The position numbers and the translations under genes are program-made. A DNA stretch of 10,061 nucleotides from Bacillota bacterium (GTDB lineage Bacteria; Bacillota; Clostridia; Peptostreptococcales; Anaerovoracaceae), in contig JAUNBO010000049.1 of the NCBI GenBank assembly GCA_030527065.1, positions 1 to 10,061 on the forward strand, given 5' to 3'. Below are positions 1 to 7,076 of the stretch, piece by piece. The notes beneath the pieces were generated by a model. It saw only the letters and a program-made list of their open reading frames with translations. It had not been told where the DNA came from and made no database searches. Within the stretch, counting starts at the first letter, position 1; each line of letters begins with the position of its first letter.

Positions 1-35
1 CATGTCATGTCTTTTCTGACGGACCTGCTGGCAGG

Positions 36-89
36 CGAATGTTTCTCCCGGGGGGCAGGAGAAAAGGTTCGTGTTTTTTCTGTTTTTTT
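36..89 (+). terminator. Terminator-like hairpin with T tracts in the purL leader
   Basis: Bases 42-48 (TTTCTCC) pair perfectly with 58-64 (GGAGAAA) across a 9-base loop. The stem continues below a small internal loop with 36-40 (CGAAT) against 67-71 (GTTCG). It is followed by T6 (74-79) and T7 (83-89), the layout of an intrinsic terminator. It lies upstream of the promoter proposed at 112-140, so it may simply end transcription from a gene before the window. If transcription of the operon starts upstream of the window, it could instead be an attenuator. The sequence does not decide between these; see the competing pairing with 93-106. Confidence 0.6.
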
Positions 90-95
90 GCAGAG

Positions 96-103
96 AATGT
101 TCG
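96..103 (+). promoter_or_regulatory. PurBox-like octamer, copy 1
   Basis: AATGTTCG is an exact reverse complement of CGAACATT, the core of the PurBox bound by the Bacillus subtilis type PurR repressor. It sits about 9 bases upstream of the proposed -35. A functional PurR operator normally has two inverted boxes about 16-17 bases apart, and no good inverted partner is visible at that spacing, so binding is uncertain. The octamer also forms part of the right arm of the long-range stem. Confidence 0.3.
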
Positions 104-111
104 CCTTTTGA

Positions 112-140
112 TTGAATCTGCCTTCGCCATATGGTAGCAT
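112..140 (+). promoter_or_regulatory. Candidate sigma-A promoter of the pur operon
   Basis: A -35-like TTGAAT (112-117) is followed after exactly 17 bases by TAGCAT (135-140), with TG one base upstream of the -10 (132-133), an extended -10 element. Each hexamer matches the consensus at four of six positions. Transcription would start near 146-148, leaving an A-rich untranslated leader of about 75 bases before purL. The octamer AATGTTCG lies just upstream of the -35 (96-103). The call rests on consensus matching only. Confidence 0.5.
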
Positions 141-200
141 AAGGAGCGGGAAATCAAGATACAGTAAAAAAGACGAATAATAAACCGAAAGCATGAAATA

Positions 201-208
201 AATGTTCG
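201..208 (+). promoter_or_regulatory. PurBox-like octamer, copy 2
   Basis: This is a second exact AATGTTCG, 105 bases downstream of the first and immediately before the purL ribosome binding site. A weak inverted partner, CGAATAAT (174-181, six of eight matches to CGAACATT), lies 19 bases upstream, slightly more than the usual PurR spacing. The position is downstream of the proposed transcription start, so it would act as a roadblock or be coincidental. Confidence 0.25.
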
Positions 209-211
209 GAC

Positions 212-217
212 AGGAGG
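212..217 (+). promoter_or_regulatory. Ribosome binding site of purL
   Basis: AGGAGG lies 5 bases before the ATG at 223. It settles the start: the in-frame ATG at 202 lies upstream of this site and has no Shine-Dalgarno sequence of its own. Confidence 0.85.
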
Positions 218-222
218 CGGCT

Positions 223-3200
223 ATGGTATATCGGATCTATGTGGAGAAAAAGCCCGGTTTCAATGTGGAGGCGGGAGGGATGCTCGCAGACCTTCGGGAC
301 AATCTGCACCTGCAGGGGTTGGAGGAGGTCCGTATCCTGAACCGCTACGATGTGGAAGGCATAGACAGAGAGACCTACGAGCGCAGCAAGGGGACTGTCT
401 TTTCGGAACCGGCCATAGACCGGGTCTTTGAAGAGGAGCTTCCCCGGGACCTGGGCTCTGTTTGTTTTGCGGTGGAATATCTGCCCGGCCAGTACGACCA
501 GCGGGCGGACTCCGCCGCCCAGTGCATAAAAATGATGGCCGCCGGCGGAGAGCCGGTGGTGAAGTGTGCCCGAGTGATCGGGCTGAAAGGCTGCGTTTCT
601 CCGGAAGAGCTGGCAGCGGTGAAGAAATACTGCATCAACCCGGTGGATTCCCGGGAGGCTTCCCCGGAGAAGCCTCAAAGCCTGTCCCTGGACAGCCCGG
701 CGCCGGCGGACGTGGCCCTGCTGCAGGGCTTCCGGAGCATGGGCGAAGAAGAAGGGGCGGCTTATCGCAGAGATATGGGGCTGGCCATGAGCATGGCGGA
801 CCTGCGCTTTGTGCAGAAGTATTTTGCCGAAGAAGAAAAGAGGGATCCCACCCTGACAGAGCTGCGGGTCATAGACACCTACTGGTCGGATCACTGCCGC
901 CATACCACCTTCCAGACAAAGCTTTCCCAGGTGGACTTTGAAGCGAGCCCCTACGGAGAGCTGGTGCGCCGGGCCTTCGGGGAATATCTGGAGCTGCGGC
1001 GGCAGGTCTATGGAAACAAGGAAAAAGACGTCTGCCTGATGGACGTGGCCTGCATAGGGGCCAAATATCTGAAAGGACAGGGACTGGTCCCGGACCTGGA
1101 CGAATCCGACGAGATCAACGCCTGCAGCATCAAAGTGAAGGCTATGGTAGACGGGCAGGAGCAGGATTGGCTGGTGATGTTCAAGAACGAGACCCACAAC
1201 CACCCTACGGAGATAGAGCCCTTTGGCGGCGCCGCCACCTGCCTGGGGGGAGCCATCAGGGACCCCCTCTCCGGCCGGGTCTATGTATACCAGGCCATGC
1301 GGGTCACCGGTGCAGCGGACCCCAGGACCCCTGTGGCGGAAACCATGGCGGGGAAGCTGCCTCAGCGGAAAATCACCAGAGAGGCGGCGGCAGGCTACAG
1401 CTCCTACGGCAATCAGATAGGGCTGGCCACGGGGCTGGTGAACGAGATCTACCATCCGGGCTACGTGGCAAAACGCATGGAGGTGGGAGCGGTGATCGGC
1501 GCGGCTCCTGCGGACCATGTGCGGCGAGGGAAGCCCCGGCCCGGCGATGTGATCCTTCTGGTCGGCGGCAGGACGGGCAGGGACGGCTGCGGCGGGGCCA
1601 CCGGCTCTTCCAAGGAGCATACGGAGGAATCCATCCTCACCTGCGGCGCAGAGGTCCAGAAGGGCAATCCGCCGGTGGAGCGGAACATCCAGCGGCTGTT
1701 CCGACGGAAGGAAGCGGCCTGCCTCATTAAAAAGTGCAACGATTTCGGCGCCGGCGGCGTTTCCGTGGCCGTGGGCGAGCTGGCGGACAGCATAGATGTA
1801 AACCTGGACCTGGTCCCAAGAAAGTATGAGGGTCTGGACGGAACGGAGCTGGCCATTTCCGAATCCCAGGAGCGGATGGCGGTGATGGTGGCTCCGGAGG
1901 ATGCAGAGGCTTTTATCGCTTACGCCGGGGAAGAAAATCTGGAGGCCCTGGCGGTGGCCAGGGTAACGGACAGTGGCCGGTTCCGCATGTTCTGGAGAGA
2001 AAAATGCATTCTGGACCTGTCCCGGGAGTTCCTGAACACCAACGGGGTGAAGCAGGAGACAGCGGTTTTTGTGAAAGGGGAAGCCGGGCAGGAGGCCCAG
2101 GGCTCTCCGATCGGGGACAAGCCTCTGGCGGAGCTGACGGAGGAAGGGCTGCTGGCCCTGCTCTCAGACCTGAACGTCTGCAGCCAGAAGGGCCTCATAG
2201 AACGCTTCGACAGCACCATCGGCGGGGCCACGGTCCTGATGCCCCTGGGAGGGAAATATCAGCTTTCCCCTGCGGCGGGCATGGCGGCCAAGCTCCCCGT
2301 CACGGAGGGAGAAACGGATACGGCCACCCTTATGGCCTACGGCTTCGACCCTTACCTTTCTTCCGCCAGCCCCTTCCATGGAGCCCTCTACGCCGTGCTG
2401 GATTCCGTGACGAAAATAGCGGCCATGGGCGGCGACATCTCCCGGGTGCGCATGAGCTTCCAGGAGTATTTCCAACGGCTGGGGGCGCCGGAAAGCTGGG
2501 GCAGGCCCCTGGCCGCCCTGCTGGGAGCCCTGAAGGCCCAGAAGGAGCTGGGCCTTCCCTCCATTGGCGGCAAGGACAGCATGTCCGGCACCTTCATGGA
2601 CATCAACGTGCCGCCCACCCTCATTTCCTTTGCCGTAGGGGTGACGGAGGCCTCCGCGGTGGTTTCTCAGGAATTCAAGAAGCCCGGCAGCGCCTTGGTG
2701 TTGCTGGCGCCGGGCCGGGATACGGAGGGCCTGCCGGACTTTGGAGAATACAAGAAGGCCATGGCCCGGGTCCGGGAGCTGGCGGTGGCAGGGAAGCTCC
2801 TGTCCGCCGGGACCATAGGAAAGGGCGGGCTCTTTGCAGCGGCGGTGAAGATGGCCGCCGGCAACGGCCTGGGCCTTTCTCTGGAAGGAGTGGCCGAAGG
2901 GGAACTGACAGCGGAGAACTATGGGGCCCTGCTTCTGGAATTTGAGAATCGTCAGGAGGCGGCAGCCCTTCTGAAGGGACTGCCCTTCCGGGCAGTGGGG
3001 AGCACAGAGGAGGAAAAACGGGTCCGGATACGGACGGCAGAGGGCAGAGAGCTCAGTGTTTCCATGGAAAAGGCCCTGAAGGCCTGGGTGAGCCCTCTGG
3101 AAAGCGTTTTCCCGGCCACGGCGCCGGCAGGCGCCTCCCTCCAGCCCGCAGGGCTCAAGGTCCCGGACTGGACCGCCCGCCGGGAGAAGGGACCGGTCCT

Positions 3201-4005
3201 GAAGACCCCCCGCCCCCGGGTGCTGATCCCTGTTTTTCCGGGGACAAACTGCGAGATGGATTCCAAGCGGGCCTTTGAAAAGGCGGGAGCCGAAGGAAAG
3301 CTCCACATCATCCGCAACCTGACCCGGCCGGAGCTGACAGAATCCATCGGCAGCCTGGCGGCGGAGATTGGGCAGAGCCAGATCATAATGCTTCCCGGCG
3401 GCTTCAGCGGCGGGGACGAGCCCGATGGCTCCGCCAAGTTCATCACCGCCGTGTTCCGGAATCCTCAGGTCCGGGAGGCGGTGGAAGGGTTTTTGGAGCG
3501 GGGAGGCCTGATGCTGGGCGTCTGCAACGGTTTCCAGGCTCTCATAAAGCTGGGGCTGGTGCCCTTCGGAAAGATACTGGACGCCGATGAAAGCTTTCCC
3601 ACCCTCACATATAATACCATCGGCCGTCACATGTCCTGCCTGGTGAGGACCAGAGTGGCTTCCGTGAAGTCCCCCTGGCTGGCCGCCGCAGAGGTGGGCG
3701 ACGTCCATACGGTGGCCATTTCCCACGGAGAGGGCCGTTTCATCGCTTCGGAGGCATTGCTGAGAGAGCTGGCCGCTTCCGGTCAGATCGTCACCCAATA
3801 TGTAGACGAAGAAGGCCTCCCGGGGGCGGATATGCCCGCCAATCCCAACGGCTCCATGCTGGCGGCGGAGGGGATTGTTTCTCCCGATGGCCGCATCCTG
3901 GGAAAGATGGGACATTCGGAGAGAGCCGGGGTCAACGTGTTCAAAAATGTGGAAGGAAACAAAGACCAGGGGCTTTTTGCCTCCGGCGTGGCATATTTCA
4001 GATAA
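223..4005 (+). CDS. purL: Phosphoribosylformylglycinamidine synthase, single-chain (FGAM synthase)
   Basis: This cytoplasmic enzyme converts FGAR, glutamine and ATP to FGAM, step 4 of purine synthesis. The 1260 residues match the large clostridial single-chain type that fuses PurS-, PurL- and PurQ-like parts, which explains why no purS or purQ is present. The N-terminal PurS-like region runs to about residue 150. The linker ends in YWSDHCRH (220-227). The first synthetase half carries KNETHNHP (from 321), and the second carries GGKDS (783-786 core). A class I glutaminase domain fills about 999-1260: it opens with PGTNCE, has the nucleophile Cys1101 in GVCNGFQ, and His1168 and Glu1170 in SHGEGR. 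All expected catalytic residues are present. The start at 223 is chosen for its AGGAGG. It is the first gene of the operon and ends 12 bases before purE. Its internal glutaminase feeds its own synthetase site through a channel in known homologues. Confidence 0.97.
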   Translation: MVYRIYVEKKPGFNVEAGGMLADLRDNLHLQGLEEVRILNRYDVEGIDRETYERSKGTVFSEPAIDRVFEEELPRDLGSVCFAVEYLPGQYDQRADSAAQCIKMMAAGGEPVVKCARVIGLKGCVSPEELAAVKKYCINPVDSREASPEKPQSLSLDSPAPADVALLQGFRSMGEEEGAAYRRDMGLAMSMADLRFVQKYFAEEEKRDPTLTELRVIDTYWSDHCRHTTFQTKLSQVDFEASPYGELVRRAFGEYLELRRQVYGNKEKDVCLMDVACIGAKYLKGQGLVPDLDESDEINACSIKVKAMVDGQEQDWLVMFKNETHNHPTEIEPFGGAATCLGGAIRDPLSGRVYVYQAMRVTGAADPRTPVAETMAGKLPQRKITREAAAGYSSYGNQIGLATGLVNEIYHPGYVAKRMEVGAVIGAAPADHVRRGKPRPGDVILLVGGRTGRDGCGGATGSSKEHTEESILTCGAEVQKGNPPVERNIQRLFRRKEAACLIKKCNDFGAGGVSVAVGELADSIDVNLDLVPRKYEGLDGTELAISESQERMAVMVAPEDAEAFIAYAGEENLEALAVARVTDSGRFRMFWREKCILDLSREFLNTNGVKQETAVFVKGEAGQEAQGSPIGDKPLAELTEEGLLALLSDLNVCSQKGLIERFDSTIGGATVLMPLGGKYQLSPAAGMAAKLPVTEGETDTATLMAYGFDPYLSSASPFHGALYAVLDSVTKIAAMGGDISRVRMSFQEYFQRLGAPESWGRPLAALLGALKAQKELGLPSIGGKDSMSGTFMDINVPPTLISFAVGVTEASAVVSQEFKKPGSALVLLAPGRDTEGLPDFGEYKKAMARVRELAVAGKLLSAGTIGKGGLFAAAVKMAAGNGLGLSLEGVAEGELTAENYGALLLEFENRQEAAALLKGLPFRAVGSTEEEKRVRIRTAEGRELSVSMEKALKAWVSPLESVFPATAPAGASLQPAGLKVPDWTARREKGPVLKTPRPRVLIPVFPGTNCEMDSKRAFEKAGAEGKLHIIRNLTRPELTESIGSLAAEIGQSQIIMLPGGFSGGDEPDGSAKFITAVFRNPQVREAVEGFLERGGLMLGVCNGFQALIKLGLVPFGKILDADESFPTLTYNTIGRHMSCLVRTRVASVKSPWLAAAEVGDVHTVAISHGEGRFIASEALLRELAASGQIVTQYVDEEGLPGADMPANPNGSMLAAEGIVSPDGRILGKMGHSERAGVNVFKNVEGNKDQGLFASGVAYFR

Positions 4006-4017
4006 AAGGAGGCAGAA

Positions 4018-4503
4018 ATGAAGACAGCGATCGTGATGGGAAGCAAATCAGATTACCCGGTAGTGCGCCGGGCGGAGGAGATGCTGGAGCGCTTCGGGGT
4101 GGAATACGAGACCCGGATCCTCTCCGCTCACCGGACGCCGGCGGCGGCGGAGGCCTTTGCCGCAGAGGCGGCAGACCGGGGCATAGAGGTCCTGATAGCG
4201 GCGGCGGGGAAAGCGGCTCATCTGGCGGGGGTCCTGGCGGCCCGGACGCCTCTGCCCGTCATCGGCCTGCCGGTGAAGTCCAGCACTCTGGACGGGCTGG
4301 ATTCCCTCTTGTCCACCGTGCAGATGCCCAAGGGAGTGCCGGTGGCCACCGTGGCCATAGACGGGGCGGAAAATGCGGCCCTGCTGGCGGTGCAGATACT
4401 GGGGCTCCGCTACGAAAGCCTTCAGGCCGCCGTAAAAGAATACAAGAAACAGATGGAAGCGGAGATCCTGGCCGCCGACGAGGAATTCCAGAAGAGCAAA
4501 TAG
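4018..4503 (+). CDS. purE: N5-carboxyaminoimidazole ribonucleotide mutase (AIR carboxylase catalytic subunit)
   Basis: PurE produces CAIR, step 6 of the pathway, as a cytoplasmic homo-octamer in known members. The 161-residue protein has the usual length. GSKSD (8-12) forms the nucleotide-binding start, and SAHRTP (36-41) carries the family's active-site histidine, His38. AGKAAHL (63-69) and KSSTLDGLDSLLS (87-99) are also typical. The AAHL motif resembles class I enzymes, which rearrange N5-CAIR made by PurK, and differs from the AGRSN-type class II AIR carboxylases. No purK is present in the window, so its partner must be elsewhere or it works directly on AIR with bicarbonate. AAGGAGG (4006-4012) lies 5 bases before the ATG, directly after the purL stop. 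A 144-base spacer follows. Confidence 0.95.
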   Translation: MKTAIVMGSKSDYPVVRRAEEMLERFGVEYETRILSAHRTPAAAEAFAAEAADRGIEVLIAAAGKAAHLAGVLAARTPLPVIGLPVKSSTLDGLDSLLSTVQMPKGVPVATVAIDGAENAALLAVQILGLRYESLQAAVKEYKKQMEAEILAADEEFQKSK

Positions 4504-4647
4504 TTCCGGGAAAAGATCCCGCAGGATCAAGACGTCCTTTTTGCCGTTTTTGACACAAAAAGGTGGAAGGGGCCGGGCGCTCAGCCATAGATAATGCCTG
4601 CCAAGCTATAAAAAAACAGAGTAAGAACTTTGCGAGGAGGAAGCAAA
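4504..4647 (+). other. purE-purC spacer with small inverted repeats
   Basis: This 144-base gap is the longest inside the operon and holds no ORF I can support. It contains GATCC/GGATC (4515-4519 with 4524-4528, CGCA loop), which overlaps an alternative CGGGA/TCCCG (4507-4511 with 4517-4521). Two T5 runs follow (4538-4542, 4547-4551). CCTTTTT (4536-4542) is inverted at 4557-4563 (AAAAAGG). These are weak structures that could act as a partial terminator or RNA-processing element adjusting expression of downstream genes. No convincing promoter was found. Confidence 0.35.
4635..4640 (+). promoter_or_regulatory. Ribosome binding site of purC
   Basis: AGGAGG lies 7 bases before the ATG at 4648. 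It would be inside the coding sequence if the in-frame TTG at 4630 were used, so the ATG is preferred. Confidence 0.85.
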
Positions 4648-5352
4648 ATGGAGAAAAGAGAGCAGCTTTATGAAGGAAAGGCCAAAAAGGTGTATAAGAC
4701 CGACGATCCGGGGCTGGTGATCGTATCGTACAAAGACGACGCCACCGCCTTCAACGGCCAGAAAAAAGGGCAGATCGCAGGAAAGGGCGTGGTGAACAAC
4801 ACCATGAGCAACATCATCTTTCAGATGCTGGAGCAGCGGGGCGTCCCCACCCACTATGTGCAGCAGCTCAATGAAAGGGAGACCCTGGTGAAAGCGGTGA
4901 AGATCCTGCCCCTGGAGGTGATCATCCGCAATGTGGCGGCGGGCTCCTTTTCCAAGCGCTACGGCGTGGAGGAAGGAAGGCCCCTGGCCAGAACGGTGCT
5001 GGAGTTTTCCTATAAGAACGATGAGCTGGGAGACCCCCTTATCAATGACGACCACATTCTGGCCCTGGAGCTGGCCACAGAGGAGCAGCTGAGGCAGGTG
5101 AAGGACTACGCATATGCGGTCAACGAAGGCCTGAAGGGATTCTTCCTGGAACGGGGCCTGAAGCTCGTCGATTTCAAAATCGAATTCGGCCTCTGGGACG
5201 GAAAGGTGATCCTGGCGGACGAGATCTCGCCGGACACCTGCCGCCTCTGGGACGTGAACACCAACGAGAAGATGGATAAGGACCGTTTCCGCAGAGACCT
5301 GGGCAAGGTGGAGGAAACCTATCAGGAAGTGTTCCAGCGGGTGCAGTCGTAA
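4648..5352 (+). CDS. purC: Phosphoribosylaminoimidazole-succinocarboxamide synthase (SAICAR synthetase)
   Basis: PurC joins CAIR with aspartate using ATP to give SAICAR, step 7. The 234 residues match the compact bacterial form. LYEGKAKKVY (7-16) is the N-terminal ATP-binding strand motif. SYKDDATAFNG (27-37) and IIRNVAAGS (92-100) are family signatures, and DEISPDTCRLWD (191-202) is the conserved C-terminal substrate and magnesium region. No truncation or missing motif is visible. The start is set by the AGGAGG at 4635-4640. It follows purE after 144 bases and precedes purM by 76 bases. In many Firmicutes operons purF lies directly after purC; here it does not. Confidence 0.96.
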   Translation: MEKREQLYEGKAKKVYKTDDPGLVIVSYKDDATAFNGQKKGQIAGKGVVNNTMSNIIFQMLEQRGVPTHYVQQLNERETLVKAVKILPLEVIIRNVAAGSFSKRYGVEEGRPLARTVLEFSYKNDELGDPLINDDHILALELATEEQLRQVKDYAYAVNEGLKGFFLERGLKLVDFKIEFGLWDGKVILADEISPDTCRLWDVNTNEKMDKDRFRRDLGKVEETYQEVFQRVQS

Positions 5353-5380
5353 GACGCTTCTCCCGGGAAGAGGGCAAAAG

Positions 5381-5402
5381 CACGGGCATCTTTGATGCTG
5401 TG
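5381..5402 (+). other. Imperfect hairpin in the purC-purM spacer
   Basis: GCATC (5386-5390) pairs with GATGC (5394-5398) around a TTT loop. The stem extends through a G-U pair and, past one bulged G, CAC/GTG (5381-5383 with 5400-5402). No T tract follows, so it is not a normal terminator. It ends 16 bases before the purM Shine-Dalgarno site and might affect mRNA stability or translation; this is speculative. Confidence 0.3.
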
Positions 5403-5428
5403 TATGAGATTATTTACGAGGAGAAAAG

Positions 5429-6475
5429 ATGGAAAAGATCACTTACAAGGACGCCGGCGTGGATACCCGGGAGGGGGAACGGGCCGTAAGCCTGATGAAA
5501 GAGCATGTGAAGAAAACCTTCAATCCCAACGTACTGACGGGGTTGGGAAGCTTTGGCAGCCTGTTCCGCCTGGACACCGCCGGCATGGAGGAGCCTGTCC
5601 TGGTGGCCGGCACCGACGGCGTGGGCACCAAGCTGAAGATCGCTTTTCTTATGGACAGGCACCATACCGTGGGCCAGGACTGTGTGGCCATGTGCGTCAA
5701 CGATGTGCTCTGCCAGGGGGCCCAGCCCTTGTTTTTCCTGGATTACATCGCTACGGGCAAGGTAAAGGCGGAAAAGATCGCAGACATCGTCCGGGGCGTG
5801 GCCGAGGGCTGCCTTCAGGGGGGCTGCGCCCTGGTGGGGGGAGAAACGGCGGAGATGCCGGATTTTTACCCGGAGGGCGAGTACGATATGGCCGGCTTTG
5901 CCGTGGGCCTGGCGGACCGGAAAAACATCATAGACGGCTCCGGGATACGGGAGGGGGACGTGATCGTCGGCGTTCCCTCCAGCGGCCTCCACAGCAACGG
6001 CTACTCTCTAGTGCGGAAGGTGTTTTTTGAAAAAATGGGGCTCTCCGTCCATGACCATATAGAAGAGCTGGGAGAAGCTCTGGGGGAGGCCCTTTTGCGC
6101 CCCACAAAGATATATACCCAGGCCTGCCGTGAGGTCTTTGCTCAGGTGAAGGTCCGGGGCGTGGTCCACGTGACCGGCGGCGGCTTCTATGAAAACATCC
6201 CCCGGGTGCTGCCGGAGGGGCTGAGGGCCCTGATCCAGAAGGGCAGCTGGGACGTTCCCCCCATATTCCGGTATTTACAGCGCTGCAGCGGCGGCAGCGA
6301 CGAGGACATGTTCGCCGCCTTCAACATGGGAGTGGGCATGATGTTCTTCGTGAGGGAAGCCGACGGGGAAAAGACCCTGGAAGCCCTGAGCCGGGCCGGA
6401 GAAACGGGAAGGATGATAGGCCGGGTGGTGAAGGGCGAAGGCGTGGCCTTTGCCGGGCCGGAGGCGGCGAAATGA
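5429..6475 (+). CDS. purM: Phosphoribosylformylglycinamidine cyclo-ligase (AIR synthetase)
   Basis: PurM uses ATP to close FGAM into aminoimidazole ribonucleotide, step 5, and so acts on the product of PurL. The 348-residue length is typical. GLGSFGSLF (38-46) is a conserved N-terminal stretch. GTDGVGTK (61-68) is the glycine-rich nucleotide-binding motif. DCVAMCVNDVLCQGA (84-98) is the core signature of this dimeric fold. Further on, LVGGETAEMP, GLHSNGYSLVRK and HVTGGGFYENIPR are intact. AGGAG (5419-5423) lies 5 bases before the ATG. The stop overlaps the purN start in ATGA, which suggests translational coupling. Confidence 0.97.
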   Translation: MEKITYKDAGVDTREGERAVSLMKEHVKKTFNPNVLTGLGSFGSLFRLDTAGMEEPVLVAGTDGVGTKLKIAFLMDRHHTVGQDCVAMCVNDVLCQGAQPLFFLDYIATGKVKAEKIADIVRGVAEGCLQGGCALVGGETAEMPDFYPEGEYDMAGFAVGLADRKNIIDGSGIREGDVIVGVPSSGLHSNGYSLVRKVFFEKMGLSVHDHIEELGEALGEALLRPTKIYTQACREVFAQVKVRGVVHVTGGGFYENIPRVLPEGLRALIQKGSWDVPPIFRYLQRCSGGSDEDMFAAFNMGVGMMFFVREADGEKTLEALSRAGETGRMIGRVVKGEGVAFAGPEAAK

Positions 6476-7059
6476 CCAGGATCACCGTCATGGTGTCCGG
6501 CGGCGGCACCAATCTGCAGGCTGTCATAGACGCGGCGGAGGCGGGAACTCTGGGAGACGCTTCTGTGGTACTGGTGATTTCCAGCAACGCCGGGGCCTAC
6601 GCCCTGGAGCGGGCGGCCAGACACGGCATCCCTTCGGTGGTCATAGGCCGGGAAGAGTACCCGGACCCGGAGGAGCGGACCGGGGCCATCCTGGATGCAC
6701 TGAAAGGAGCGGAAACGGATCTGGTGGTGCTGGCGGGCTACATGAGCGTGCTGCCGCCGGCGCTGATCCGTGCCTACCGGGACCGCATCATCAATATCCA
6801 TCCCGCCCTGCTGCCCAAATTCGGCGGCATGGGCATGTACGGCATAAGGGTCCACCGGGCGGTCCTGGCCGCCGGCGAGGCGGAAAGCGGCGCCACGGTC
6901 CATTTTGTGGACGAGGGCGTGGACACGGGCCGGATCATTTTGCAGGAAAGGGTGCCGGTGCTGGAAGGCGATTCCCCGGAGACCCTGGCGGCCCGGGTGC
7001 TGGAAGCGGAGCACCGGATATTGCCGGAGGCCATAAGAAGGCTGACGAAGGCGGACTGA
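6472..7059 (+). CDS. purN: Phosphoribosylglycinamide formyltransferase (GAR transformylase)
   Basis: PurN transfers a formyl group from 10-formyltetrahydrofolate to GAR, giving FGAR, step 3. It has 195 residues. VSGGGTNLQAVID (8-20) binds the phosphate of GAR. Asn108 and His110 in NIHPALLPK are the expected catalytic pair, and DEGVDTG (147-153) carries the conserved aspartate, probably Asp151. VLAGYMSVL is typical of the folate side. The start ATG overlaps the purM stop by 4 bases with no separate strong Shine-Dalgarno, consistent with translation by ribosomes finishing purM. The purF-like gene follows after 17 bases. Confidence 0.95.
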   Translation: MTRITVMVSGGGTNLQAVIDAAEAGTLGDASVVLVISSNAGAYALERAARHGIPSVVIGREEYPDPEERTGAILDALKGAETDLVVLAGYMSVLPPALIRAYRDRIINIHPALLPKFGGMGMYGIRVHRAVLAAGEAESGATVHFVDEGVDTGRIILQERVPVLEGDSPETLAARVLEAEHRILPEAIRRLTKAD

Positions 7060-7062
7060 GAG

Positions 7063-7067
7063 AGGAG
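7063..7067 (+). promoter_or_regulatory. Ribosome binding site of the purF-like gene
   Basis: AGGAG lies 9 bases before the ATG at 7077. It fixes the N-terminus at MGGLFGI, which matters because this shows there is no upstream propeptide with a cleavable site and no Cys at position 2. The reading frame is open further upstream, but only as a shadow of purN. Confidence 0.8.
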
Positions 7068-7076
7068 ACCACAGAC

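Larger units (their letters stand above)
33..106 (+). other. Alternative long-range stem competing with the leader hairpin
   Basis: Bases 33-47 can pair with 93-106. GGCGAA (34-39) pairs with TTCGCC (100-105), followed inward by two G-U wobbles, two A-U pairs, one bulged U and a closing CTC/GAG (45-47 with 93-95). A33 can also pair with T106, and a short T4 follows (106-109). This stem uses the same left arm (36-47) as the terminator-like hairpin, so the two structures exclude each other. That is the geometry of a terminator/antiterminator switch. No ligand-binding aptamer was recognised in the 32 bases before it. A regulatory role is inference only. Confidence 0.35.

Noticed and set aside
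1..35. Possible 3' end of a purine or PRPP riboswitch
   Set aside because: I looked for the conserved core bases of the purine aptamer and of the ykkC/PRPP class and did not find them. Only about 35 bases are available, so nothing can be supported.
193..201. Tiny upstream ORF ATG AAA TAA next to the purL leader
   Set aside because: A two-codon frame without a ribosome binding site is expected by chance in this A-rich leader.
202..222. Upstream in-frame ATG for purL at 202
   Set aside because: It has no Shine-Dalgarno site, and the AGGAGG at 212-217 would fall inside the gene. The ATG at 223 fits and gives the usual PurL N-terminus.
154..3915. Long minus-strand open frames opposite purL (488 residues at 154-1620, 583 residues at 2164-3915)
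   Set aside because: They lie fully antisense to a strongly supported gene, have low-complexity Arg/Pro/Gly/His-rich composition typical of GC-rich shadow frames, and show no recognisable motif.
4550..4595. Perfect -35 hexamer TTGACA (4550-4555) as an internal promoter for purC
   Set aside because: No -10-like hexamer occurs 16-18 bases downstream (that stretch is GC-rich). The nearest AT-rich candidates, GATAAT at 4590 and TATAAA at 4607, are too far away and lack their own -35.
6450..7076. Extended open frame upstream of the purF-like gene
   Set aside because: It overlaps purN in another frame and is rich in Gly and Arg. The PurF-like homology begins exactly at the ATG at 7077, which has its own ribosome binding site.
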